Assembly (NCBI GenBank): GCA_014879855.1
Contig: JACSRH010000196.1
Coordinates: 1-25,373 of the forward strand
DNA from: Caldilineaceae bacterium
GTDB lineage: Bacteria > Chloroflexota > Anaerolineae > Caldilineales > Caldilineaceae
Reading direction: 5' to 3'
DNA length: 25,373 nt
A program made the translations under genes and the position numbers. Position 1 is the stretch's first letter. The number at the start of each line of letters is the position of its first letter. Under the pieces are notes generated by a model. The model was not told the DNA's origin. It worked only from the letters and a program-made list of their open reading frames with translations, and did not search any database. This document shows positions 1 through 8,323 of this stretch, piece by piece.

Positions 1-1
1 C

Positions 2-2569
2 GTCATCGTCGCCGACCGCGAGCTGACGCACTATACGCCGATTATGCGCGGCAGCAAGTCCACCGTGACGAGCACGATCGCCCAATACGAGTTCCCGATC
101 CTGGAGTCGATCGGCCTGCTCAAGGTGGACTTCCTTGGCCTGAGCACCCTCTCGGTAATGCGCGAGGCGGGCCGGCTGATCAAGGAGCGCCACGGTGTCG
201 AGTACACACTGGAAAACATCCCCTACGAAGGCGAGGCCGCTAAGGAAGCCTTTACACTCCTCTCCAGCGGCGAGGTGAGCGGCGTCTTCCAGGTGGAAAG
301 CCAGGGCATGCGCCGCGTGCTCACCGAAATGAAGCCTTCGGCCTTCGAGCACATCGTCGCCATGATCTCGCTCTACCGCCCCGGCCCGTTGGAGTACATT
401 CCCTCCTTCATCAAGCGGATGCATGACGAAGAGCCGGTCGAGTACAAGCACCCACTGCTGGCGACGATCCTGGCGGAGACCTACGGCATCATCGTCTACC
501 AGGAGCAGATCATCCAGTTGCTGAGCGATCTGGCTGGCTACACGCCCGGCGAAGCCGACCTTGTGCGCCGCGCCATCGGCAAGAAGAAGGCTTCGGAGAT
601 CGAGAAGCACAAGAAGATCTTTATTGCGGGCTGTGAGAAAAACGGCATTGATCCTCGCACGGCCGCAGAAATTTATGCAGATATCGAATTTTTTGCAAGG
701 TACGGATTCAATAAGAGTCACGCCGCTGACTACGCTGTCATCACCGTGCAGACGGCCTACCTCAAGGCGCACTATCCCGTCGAATACATGGCGGCGCAGC
801 TCCTGGTGGAGCGCGACAAGACGGAGAAGGTCGTCAACTTTGTCTCCGAGTGCAGGCGCATGGGCATCGACGTGCTGCCGCCCGACGTCAATTATTCGGG
901 GCTGGACTTCGATATCCAGATTCGCCCGCCCGACACGCCGCAGCAAGCGCAGCGCGACCCTGGCCTTGGCTATCGCTTCCCCGTGCCCGAAGGCAGCGCG
1001 ATCCGCTTTGGCATGGCCGCGGTCAAAAATGTGGGCGAAGGGCCGGTGCAGGTCATCATTACGGCGCGCAAGGAAGGCGGCCCCTTCCAGAGTCTGGAAG
1101 AATTCTGCGACCGCGTTGATCTGCGGCAGGTCAACAAGCGCGCGCTGGAATGTCTGATCAAAGTCGGTGCGTTCGACCGCTTTGGCAGACGCAGCCAATT
1201 GCTCGCTGTGCTTGATCAGATGGTTGGCGCCTCCGCTGCGGTGCACGATGCGCGCGACAGCGGCCAACTCTCGATCTTCGACCTGATGATGGGTGGAGGA
1301 AACGGGCGGCAGGCGCATGTCTCGCCGATTCGCCTGCCTGATGTGGAAGAAGTCAAAGGGCGCGAGAAACTCCAGTGGGAGAAGGAGTTGCTCGGCGTCT
1401 ATTCGATCAGCCACCCGTTGCAGCAGATGAACATCGACTTCAAGCGCGTCACGACCTGCTCTTGCGCCGAACTGGACGAACGTCATGACGGCAAAGGCGT
1501 CACGCTGGCCGGCGTGATCACCAACGTGCGCACGATCAACACCAAGAAAGGCGATCAGATGGCCTTTGTGCAGATCGAGGATCTGCAAGGCGGCTGCGAA
1601 GTGGTCTTCTTCCCCAAAGCCTACGCCGACTACAAGGAGAAGCTGACGGTCGACTCGGTGGTGATGGTCAAGGGCAAGGCGCAGACGCGCGAAGGGCAGA
1701 CGAGCTTGCTGGCCGACATCTTGCAGACGCACGTCGAAAGTTACGTTGGCATCGATGAAACGCCCTCCTTGCAGACGCCACTTTTTGCCAATGGCGCTGC
1801 GGCCAATGGGGCACATGGCAGTGACGCACATGGCAATGGAACGGTTGTAAATGGTGCGAATGGAATGGTGATGAACGACGCGGCCGCGCCCTACGATGTC
1901 AACGACAGCGGCGACATGATGTTCACAGGGGAAATCAGCCCATTTCAAGATGATATTCCAGATTGGGCGCAAGACAGTTCACAGCCGCCCGGCCCAGACG
2001 CACTTGTAGCCGATTCCCTTCATCGAGCCGCAGAAAACGCTGGTGAAGAAGAAGTTACAAAAGAAGTCACCAAAGCAGAAATCTCTGAAGCAGAGATGCT
2101 TGTAGCGGAAAGTAAAGCAGATGCCGTTGGCGTAAGCCACGCTGCACCGCCAGCACCGGCTATCCTCGAACCCGCTGCCGTGGCGGGCGCGCGTCCCATT
2201 GTGGAGGGTGACGGTGCACAGGGCCGTCACAAATTAGCAACAGTGGCCGCGTCGCCAACTGACGCGGCTGGCCCCACGGCTACTGCGCCGAGGGCAGATC
2301 AACCTGACCCGCGCCCGCTACGCCTTGCCAGGCGCCAGTTGCTCATCATTTTCCGTCGCAGCGGCAATCTGGAACGCGACAAATTTCGGCTCAAGGAGAT
2401 TTACGACGCTGTGTGCGACCCGCGCGGGCGCGATGCTTTTGTTATCCGACTGACCGGCGCGGGCAACGCCGCGGAACTGACCTTCCCCAACGACGGCTGC
2501 ACCATTAACGACAGGCTGACCACCGAGCTACAGAAGCACTTCCGCGTCGAAATTGAGGTTCTGGAATAA
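2..2569 (+). CDS. dnaE: DNA polymerase III alpha subunit, 3' part (5' end outside window)
   Basis: This is the replicative polymerase of the bacterial replisome. The frame is open from base 2 with no start, so the gene begins upstream; the PHP domain and the first two catalytic aspartates lie outside. The segment GLLKVDFLGL carries the third palm aspartate (codon 128-130). RYGFNKSHAADYA, near 700-735, is a strongly conserved polymerase segment. A helix-hairpin-helix region follows around 990-1200. QLSIFDL, near 1267, resembles a beta-clamp-binding motif. An OB-fold lies at about 1500-1725. After it comes a linker of about 180 residues (about 1780-2330), first Asn/Gly/Ala-rich, then acidic, then Ala/Pro-rich. 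A conserved-looking C-terminal domain of about 78 residues ends in EIEVLE and a TAA stop. No intein or frameshift was seen. The linker is longer and more degenerate than in well-known DnaE proteins. Confidence 0.97.
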   Translation, partial: VIVADRELTHYTPIMRGSKSTVTSTIAQYEFPILESIGLLKVDFLGLSTLSVMREAGRLIKERHGVEYTLENIPYEGEAAKEAFTLLSSGEVSGVFQVESQGMRRVLTEMKPSAFEHIVAMISLYRPGPLEYIPSFIKRMHDEEPVEYKHPLLATILAETYGIIVYQEQIIQLLSDLAGYTPGEADLVRRAIGKKKASEIEKHKKIFIAGCEKNGIDPRTAAEIYADIEFFARYGFNKSHAADYAVITVQTAYLKAHYPVEYMAAQLLVERDKTEKVVNFVSECRRMGIDVLPPDVNYSGLDFDIQIRPPDTPQQAQRDPGLGYRFPVPEGSAIRFGMAAVKNVGEGPVQVIITARKEGGPFQSLEEFCDRVDLRQVNKRALECLIKVGAFDRFGRRSQLLAVLDQMVGASAAVHDARDSGQLSIFDLMMGGGNGRQAHVSPIRLPDVEEVKGREKLQWEKELLGVYSISHPLQQMNIDFKRVTTCSCAELDERHDGKGVTLAGVITNVRTINTKKGDQMAFVQIEDLQGGCEVVFFPKAYADYKEKLTVDSVVMVKGKAQTREGQTSLLADILQTHVESYVGIDETPSLQTPLFANGAAANGAHGSDAHGNGTVVNGANGMVMNDAAAPYDVNDSGDMMFTGEISPFQDDIPDWAQDSSQPPGPDALVADSLHRAAENAGEEEVTKEVTKAEISEAEMLVAESKADAVGVSHAAPPAPAILEPAAVAGARPIVEGDGAQGRHKLATVAASPTDAAGPTATAPRADQPDPRPLRLARRQLLIIFRRSGNLERDKFRLKEIYDAVCDPRGRDAFVIRLTGAGNAAELTFPNDGCTINDRLTTELQKHFRVEIEVLE

Positions 2570-2616
2570 GCAGGCGCGCAGCAAAAAGTGACTAGCAGGG
2601 TCAGGGCAGGAAGGAT

Positions 2617-3018
2617 GTGGGAAGAGGGATGGAAGACGCGCAAGCATACTCCAGGAGCGCAACGCATTTGGCGCGTGTGCGGCGGCTTTGTCTGGCGCTG
2701 CCAGAGACGAGTGAGCGGCTGTCGCACGGCGAGCCGACCTTTTTTGTGCACAACAAGGTCTTCGTCATGTTTGCCAACAATCATCACCACGACAGGCGCG
2801 TGGCAGTATGGCTCCCGGCGCCGCCTGGCGCACAGGAAGAGCTGCTGGCCGCCGCGCCTGATTGCTTTTTCAGGCCGCCCTATGTCGGCGTGCGCGGCTG
2901 GATCGGCATCGAGCTTGACCACATCGAGGACGCAGCGCTGGCCGCGCACATCGACCTGGCCTGGGCGTTGATCGCACCCCAGCGGCTGCGCCGCGCGCGC
3001 GGCATACAGCCGCGGTAA
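2617..3018 (+). CDS. MmcQ/YjbR family (DUF419) protein
   Basis: This is a small single-domain protein of 129-133 residues. Recognisable family segments are LALPETSERLSHGEPTFFV, the core VFVMFANNHH and the C-terminal stretch YVGVRGWIGIELD. The family has a DNA-binding-like CyaY/YjbR fold, but its biochemical role is poorly defined and I assign none. The start is uncertain. A GTG at 2617 gives 133 residues and an ATG at 2629 gives 129. Purine-rich AGGAAGGA (2609-2615) lies 13 bases before the ATG, and GGAAG (2620-2624) lies closer. The gene starts 47 bases after the dnaE stop, on the same strand, so it may be read through from dnaE. Confidence 0.82.
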   Translation: MGRGMEDAQAYSRSATHLARVRRLCLALPETSERLSHGEPTFFVHNKVFVMFANNHHHDRRVAVWLPAPPGAQEELLAAAPDCFFRPPYVGVRGWIGIELDHIEDAALAAHIDLAWALIAPQRLRRARGIQPR

Positions 3019-3138
3019 AAGTATAGTCCCCTCGACTTGGCGGGAATTCTGTCCGAACACCGCTCCGCGATAAAAGGTGCAGCCACGCAACGCTTCATCA
3101 AGCTAAATTGAGAAAATCGAGAAAATAAGGGGGATACA

Positions 3139-4545
<1,407 letters not shown>

Positions 4546-4561
4546 CTTGAGAGTAACTTTG

Positions 4562-4633
4562 ACGCTGAGACGCTGAGACGCTGAGACACTGAGACACTGA
4601 GACGCGGAGACGCAGAGGCGCGGAGATGGAGAG
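4562..4633. repeat. Degenerate tandem octamer repeat, ACGCTGAG type
   Basis: Nine contiguous 8-bp units are visible. There are three perfect copies of ACGCTGAG (4562-4585), two of ACACTGAG (4586-4601), then ACGCGGAG, ACGCAGAG, GCGCGGAG and ATGGAGAG. The array starts 16 bases after the stop codon of the SCP2-fusion gene. It decays progressively to the right. Short open frames across it encode only Ser/Val/Gln-rich repeats and are artefacts. Confidence 0.95.
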
Positions 4634-4706
4634 AAGCGCAGAGAAATGCTTGCCGAAGTTGCCTGTGCTTCCTCTGCGAACCGCTGCCACCCTGCGCCTC
4701 CGCGTC
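4601..4706. repeat. Nested inverted repeat between convergent genes, possible bidirectional terminator
   Basis: The left arm GACGCGGAGACGCAG (4601-4615) pairs with CTGCGCCTCCGCGTC (4692-4706) at 14 of 15 positions. Inside it, CGCAGAG (4637-4643) pairs perfectly with CTCTGCG (4672-4678). The structure overlaps the end of the octamer array. It lies between two tail-to-tail genes (stops at 4545 and 4732), so it could separate convergent transcripts. There is no clean T-run, so a terminator role is inference. Similar GACGCGGAGACGCAGAG-like sequences are, from general knowledge, dispersed in Chloroflexota and cyanobacteria. Confidence 0.6.
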
Positions 4707-4731
4707 GGATTTGCCCCTTTTCAAACAGCTC

Positions 4732-5193
4732 TTAGCGTTGGTGCGCCCACATTGTGAACGACCACATCGTGATGGCAAACGCCACAAAGTGCATGACAAT
4801 CAGCACCAGGACCGCGGACAGCGTCGGTGTGCCCATGATGGATGAGGCCGGATCCACGATCATCATAATGTCGGGAATCAGCCCCACGATCAGCGCCACA
4901 ATCGCCACGATGGTAAAGACGCGCACAGGATTGCTGGTAAAAGCGTTGATTACGGCATAGACGATGGTGGCAATCACCAAAAATCCCGTTGTAAAGAGGA
5001 TGGTTGGCAGCGGCGACGCCAGCGGCTGAAAGTCGGGCAATGGTTGGGCAATCATCCTTCCAACCCAGTACACGACCAGGTTGGCGAGCACCGAGCCAAC
5101 AATGGCGACGATGCCGGCCATGATCACGCGCGACAGCGGCAGTTTTCCTGGCATGACGGCGTTTACAGATGTATTTGCAGGTGTATTCGACAT
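4732..5193 (-). CDS. Small four-helix membrane protein, DUF6069-like
   Basis: The 153-residue protein has a short polar N-terminus and four strongly hydrophobic segments at about residues 23-45, 62-84, 91-113 and 124-149, with short polar loops. TM3 is followed by a short loop (GLIPDIMMIVDPASSIMG) that is typical of DUF6069-type proteins. The function is unknown, and no catalytic motif is visible. The ATG (reverse complement of 5191-5193) is well supported by a ribosome site GGAGAA on the minus strand (5199-5204), inside an A-rich stretch. The gene is monocistronic and converges with the SCP2-fusion gene. Confidence 0.85.
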   Translation of the reverse strand: MSNTPANTSVNAVMPGKLPLSRVIMAGIVAIVGSVLANLVVYWVGRMIAQPLPDFQPLASPLPTILFTTGFLVIATIVYAVINAFTSNPVRVFTIVAIVALIVGLIPDIMMIVDPASSIMGTPTLSAVLVLIVMHFVAFAITMWSFTMWAHQR

Positions 5194-5252
5194 GTTTCTT
5201 CTCCTTTTTTGGCTTTCGCGCCGCGGAATAAAGTGGGTGTGCAGTCAATCTT

Positions 5253-5292
5253 AACACTGGTTACAGTCGTGAGGTCATTTTAACCAGGTGTT
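5253..5292. repeat. Inverted repeat upstream of the membrane-protein gene
   Basis: AACACTGGTTA (5253-5263) pairs with TAACCAGGTGTT (5281-5292), with one bulged base. The core TGGTTA/TAACCA is perfect and the loop is 17 bases. It lies 60-100 bases upstream of the minus-strand start at 5193 and just beyond the 3' end of the pseudogene. It could be an operator for the former or the old terminator of the latter. The sequence alone does not decide. Confidence 0.4.
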
Positions 5293-5351
5293 GGCGCTAA
5301 ATTGTCTATACATCAGGATTCCATTCCACCCATCATCTATGTAGGGTATGG

Positions 5352-5820
5352 TCAGCTGGCATACAAACTCATGCTCTGTCCAGGCAAATGCGCGGCGGCC
5401 AGCATGGCTTCAATCATCGCGAGGGTGCGCAGGGCGGAGGCAGGTGTGTTACGACGCGCCGCGCCGTGGCGGATTGCGGCGGCGAAGGCGGCCAACTTGC
5501 GCTGGACGCTGTGCAACGTGCCACACTCGATGCGTTCGATCGCGGCGCCGTGGCGGACAATCTCGACCAGGCCGCGATCAACGCGCAGGCTGCCTTGCGC
5601 GCCGACAACCGTTAACGGTGTTCCCCAGGGCGTCTCCACGCCTAGCTCACCAGCAGCGACGCAGTGACGCCGCCAGCAAAGCTCAGCACCGCGGCGAGCG
5701 TGTCAGCCCGCGGCAAGTCTGGCGCGATCAGTCGACCGGGCGACCGATCGCGCCGTCGGCAATGAGGTGGGCCGCCCGTTCGAACGCTTCTTCATAAAAG
5801 TCCGCCTGGATGGGGGACAG
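5352..5820 (-). pseudogene. Broken Gfo/Idh/MocA-type oxidoreductase remnant
   Basis: Reading the minus strand in three segments gives homologous pieces in two or more frames. The first is DFYEEAFERAAHLIADG followed by AIGRPVD and a stop (about 5728-5808). The second is ADTLAAVLSFAGGVTASLL (about 5645-5705), ending in a TAG. The third, after a frameshift, is GVETPWGTPLTVVGAQGSL through KLAAFAAAIRHG and LRTLAMIEAMLAAAH to a TGA at 5352-5354. These match the C-terminal alpha/beta domain of Gfo/Idh/MocA NAD(P)-dependent sugar or inositol dehydrogenases. The N-terminal Rossmann GxGxxG domain is absent. The region between the first and second pieces, normally several tens of residues, is also missing. 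Several independent lesions argue for true decay rather than one sequencing error. Confidence 0.8.
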
Positions 5821-5950
5821 GCGGCATGATTTTGAATGGGTTTGATGGCTTGTGCCATGTTACAATTGCCTTTCGTTCTGGATGCCACAACGGGTGCAGA
5901 GCACTATTGGCTTACCTGAGACAAACACTTGAAAACAGGTTTGAAAGATC

Positions 5951-7321
5951 ATGCAGCGTTTGTTACGTCAAATCCCCTGGCTGAACCCTTCCAGCACGAG
6001 TCAGATTGTGCCACCGGAGCTTCAGCCTCGCTTTCATCATCTATACTGGGACACCGCCTGGTTTGGGCTGGTGGCCGGCACAACGTTGGCATTTCTGAGC
6101 GTCTATGCTGCGCGTCTCGGCGCCAATGCTTTTCAAATTGGTATGTTAACGGCAGGCCCGGCATTGATCAACCTGTTCTTCACCTTGCCAGCAGGACGTT
6201 GGCTGCAAGCGCGCCCGATCGGACAATCCGTTTTCCGGGCGGCGTTGGCCACGCGCGGCATCTATCTGATCTATGCGTTGCTGCCGTTGTTGTTGCCGCC
6301 CGGCGCGCAGGTGCAGGTGCTAATCTGGGCGACGCTCCTGCTGACGATTCCAGGCGTGGCGCTGGTGATCGGCTTCAACGCGCTTTTTGCCGCGTCCGTG
6401 CCGCTGGAGTGGCGCGCCTATGTAGCGGGCCGGCGCAACGCCATGCTCTCGGTCGTCTATATTGTCACATCGCTTGTCGCTGGCTATATCCTGCAGAACA
6501 CGCCGCTGGAAGTCGGCTACACATTGATTTTCGGCATCGGCCTGGTCGGCGCGGTGATGAGCACCTATCACATCAGCCGTCTGCGCGATGTGAGCGAATT
6601 TCCCGGCAATGAACCGCAGCGCATCCGCCAGATCATCGGTGACACCGCGCAGCCAGGCGGCGTGCGCGCGGGGCCGGGCGTTGGGCAGCGCGTCAGCATT
6701 GCGCCACGCGTCTTCACGCGTGGCCGCAATTTATTGCGCACCGACGTGGTGCAAGGACATTACGGCTGGGTGCTTTTTGCGCTCTTTGGATTTCATCTTG
6801 CGCAGTTTATGCCGGTGGCGCTCTTTCCCCTGCGCTGGGTTGACCAGCTCGGCTTTCAGGATATGGATATTGCGATCGGCACGGCTGTCTTTCATGCCAG
6901 CGTCTTAGTTGGGTCGCTCCAGCTTGACCGGCTGACGCGCCGGCATGGCAACCACAGGCTGGCCGTGATCGGCGTCGCATTGTTGAGCACCTACCCGCTG
7001 TTTACGGCATTCATGCCCAACCTCTTCTTTTACGCCCTCACGTCGCTGCTGGGTGGCCTGGCGTGGGGGTTGGTCGGCGGCGCGTTGCCCAATTATCTGC
7101 TGGAGAAGGTGCCGCCCAATGATCGCCCGGCCTATCTTGCCTGGTATAATCTTGCTCTTAATGCGGCCATCTTTCTTGGTGCGTTGCTCGGCCCACTCAT
7201 GGCGAACTGGTTCAATTTGCAGATGGCCCTGGTGTTGGCGTTTGCATTCCGGCTCGCAAGCGCCATTGTTATGTGGTTTGTCGAGCGGATCAAACCGGCC
7301 GATGTCGCCACCGCGCCGTGA
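5951..7321 (+). CDS. Major facilitator superfamily (MFS) permease
   Basis: This 456-residue inner-membrane protein has about 12 hydrophobic segments in two bundles. They are separated by a cytoplasmic loop at about residues 215-265 (polar and basic, ending TRGRNLLRTD). The first bundle contains FQIGMLTAGPALINLFFTLP then AGRWLQARP, an MFS-like TM2 plus TM2-3 loop. The last helices include LAWYNLALNAAIFLGALLG. The substrate cannot be read from the sequence. The ATG at 5951 has only a weak GAAAG upstream. Earlier ATGs nearby are out of frame. The MTAP-like gene follows 58 bases downstream on the same strand, so transport of a nucleoside-like compound is possible but unproven. Confidence 0.88.
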   Translation: MQRLLRQIPWLNPSSTSQIVPPELQPRFHHLYWDTAWFGLVAGTTLAFLSVYAARLGANAFQIGMLTAGPALINLFFTLPAGRWLQARPIGQSVFRAALATRGIYLIYALLPLLLPPGAQVQVLIWATLLLTIPGVALVIGFNALFAASVPLEWRAYVAGRRNAMLSVVYIVTSLVAGYILQNTPLEVGYTLIFGIGLVGAVMSTYHISRLRDVSEFPGNEPQRIRQIIGDTAQPGGVRAGPGVGQRVSIAPRVFTRGRNLLRTDVVQGHYGWVLFALFGFHLAQFMPVALFPLRWVDQLGFQDMDIAIGTAVFHASVLVGSLQLDRLTRRHGNHRLAVIGVALLSTYPLFTAFMPNLFFYALTSLLGGLAWGLVGGALPNYLLEKVPPNDRPAYLAWYNLALNAAIFLGALLGPLMANWFNLQMALVLAFAFRLASAIVMWFVERIKPADVATAP

Positions 7322-7379
7322 TGGTGGCTGCTTGCGGGCGAACTGATAATTTTTGCTGCTTAACATATCTGGTGTAGCT

Positions 7380-8126
7380 ATGAAAAATGCAAATTTACTG
7401 TTGTTGATCGCGGTGCTGCTTCCGCCCAGTGCGCTTGACATCCTGGGAGAAGTGATCGACGAACGCACCTACCTGACGCCATACGGGGAGGCCGGCCCGC
7501 TGGCGCTGCGCAAGTTGAGCAGTGAACTGGCAGTCTGGGTGCAGCCCTACACCGGCCTGCCCACGCGCACCGACCCGCGCGCCACCATTTTTGCCGCGCG
7601 CCAGCTTGGCGTAGAGCGCATCTTCAACTGGGACATGGGCATCGCCATCAACCCGGTTCTGCAACGTGGGCAGCCGGTCATTATCGACGACTATATCGGT
7701 TGGACCAACCACCAGTCTGACACGTTTTTCTCCGACGCGCACACGGGGCTCGACATCAACTATGGCAGCGTGCGCTCGCCGTTCTGTCCGGAGATGGGCG
7801 CAGCGGTTCAGCAGCTTCTGCCTGGTTTGCCAGAAGCCGTCGCGGTCGGCGTCGACTTTCTGCGTCGCGAGACGCGCGCCGAAGCCCGCATGTTCCGCGG
7901 TTGGGGCGCCGATGTGCTCTCCTACAATCTGGCGCCAGAAGTGTCGCTGGCGCAGGAAATGAGGATGTGCTACGCGGGTCTGGTCACGATCAGTGGCTAT
8001 GCGACCGACCGCGCCCAGCCGGCGCCGATGGGCGAAGTGCGCGCCAGCCTCAGCACCACCGTGCAGATGTTGCCGGCCTTTGTCGAAATTGTCAGCCGGA
8101 CGCACTACTGCGGCTGTGGTGAGTGA
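7380..8126 (+). CDS. MTAP/purine nucleoside phosphorylase-like protein with altered active site
   Basis: The 248-residue protein aligns by eye with the 5'-methylthioadenosine phosphorylase branch of the nucleoside phosphorylase family. Examples are GQPVIIDDYIGWTNHQSDTF for the family's PGDIVIIDQFID segment, and TRAEARMFRGWGADVL then LAPEVSLAQEMRMCYAGL for the AESFMFRTWGADV/PEVVLAKEAGICYA region. The usual catalytic signatures are not intact. The N-terminal GG(S/T)G phosphate loop is replaced by LLPPSA. The RHG motif reads PYTG and the TACGS strand reads NWDMG. The conserved TDYD near the C-terminus reads SGYA. Activity is therefore doubtful. I chose ATG 7380; a TTG at 7353 would add nine residues. 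It probably shares a transcript with the MFS gene. Confidence 0.78.
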   Translation: MKNANLLLLIAVLLPPSALDILGEVIDERTYLTPYGEAGPLALRKLSSELAVWVQPYTGLPTRTDPRATIFAARQLGVERIFNWDMGIAINPVLQRGQPVIIDDYIGWTNHQSDTFFSDAHTGLDINYGSVRSPFCPEMGAAVQQLLPGLPEAVAVGVDFLRRETRAEARMFRGWGADVLSYNLAPEVSLAQEMRMCYAGLVTISGYATDRAQPAPMGEVRASLSTTVQMLPAFVEIVSRTHYCGCGE

Positions 8127-8264
8127 GGCCTCTTCATGCCCCTCAGCACTGACTGGTTGTTTAGTTACAGGATACCCTGCGGGCAATGCGCTACAATCGG
8201 TGGATGACTGTTGCTGTGCAGAAATGCTGGAAGATGTTTTGACGGTAAATTCGCCTTTAGGATC

Positions 8265-8298
8265 TGACAGGTGGAGCTCTTGTGCGCCTGTCATTTTT
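8265..8298 (+). terminator. Intrinsic terminator or attenuator upstream of the M16C gene
   Basis: TGACAGGTG (8265-8273) pairs with CGCCTGTCA (8285-8293), with one G-U pair, an 11-base loop and then TTTTT (8294-8298). It is 139 bases after the MTAP-like stop and only 25 bases before the protease ATG. There is little room for a promoter between the stem-loop and that ATG, so it could act as an attenuator in the leader as well as ending the upstream transcript. A weak TTGACG at 8239-8244 precedes it, with no good -10 box. Confidence 0.55.
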
Positions 8299-8323
8299 GC
8301 CACTCCACCAGGAAATTATCACG

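Noticed and set aside
2401..3090. 229-codon minus-strand open frame across the end of dnaE and the MmcQ-like gene
   Set aside because: It overlaps two genes with recognisable homology on the plus strand and shows no domain of its own.
4562..4633. Tandem octamer array considered as a CRISPR array
   Set aside because: Units are 8 bp and contiguous with no spacers, and no cas genes are present.
7395..8303. 302-codon minus-strand open frame, longer than the MTAP-like gene it opposes
   Set aside because: Its composition is typical of an antisense shadow in G+C-rich DNA. It crosses the terminator-like hairpin, and the plus strand shows MTAP-family homology.
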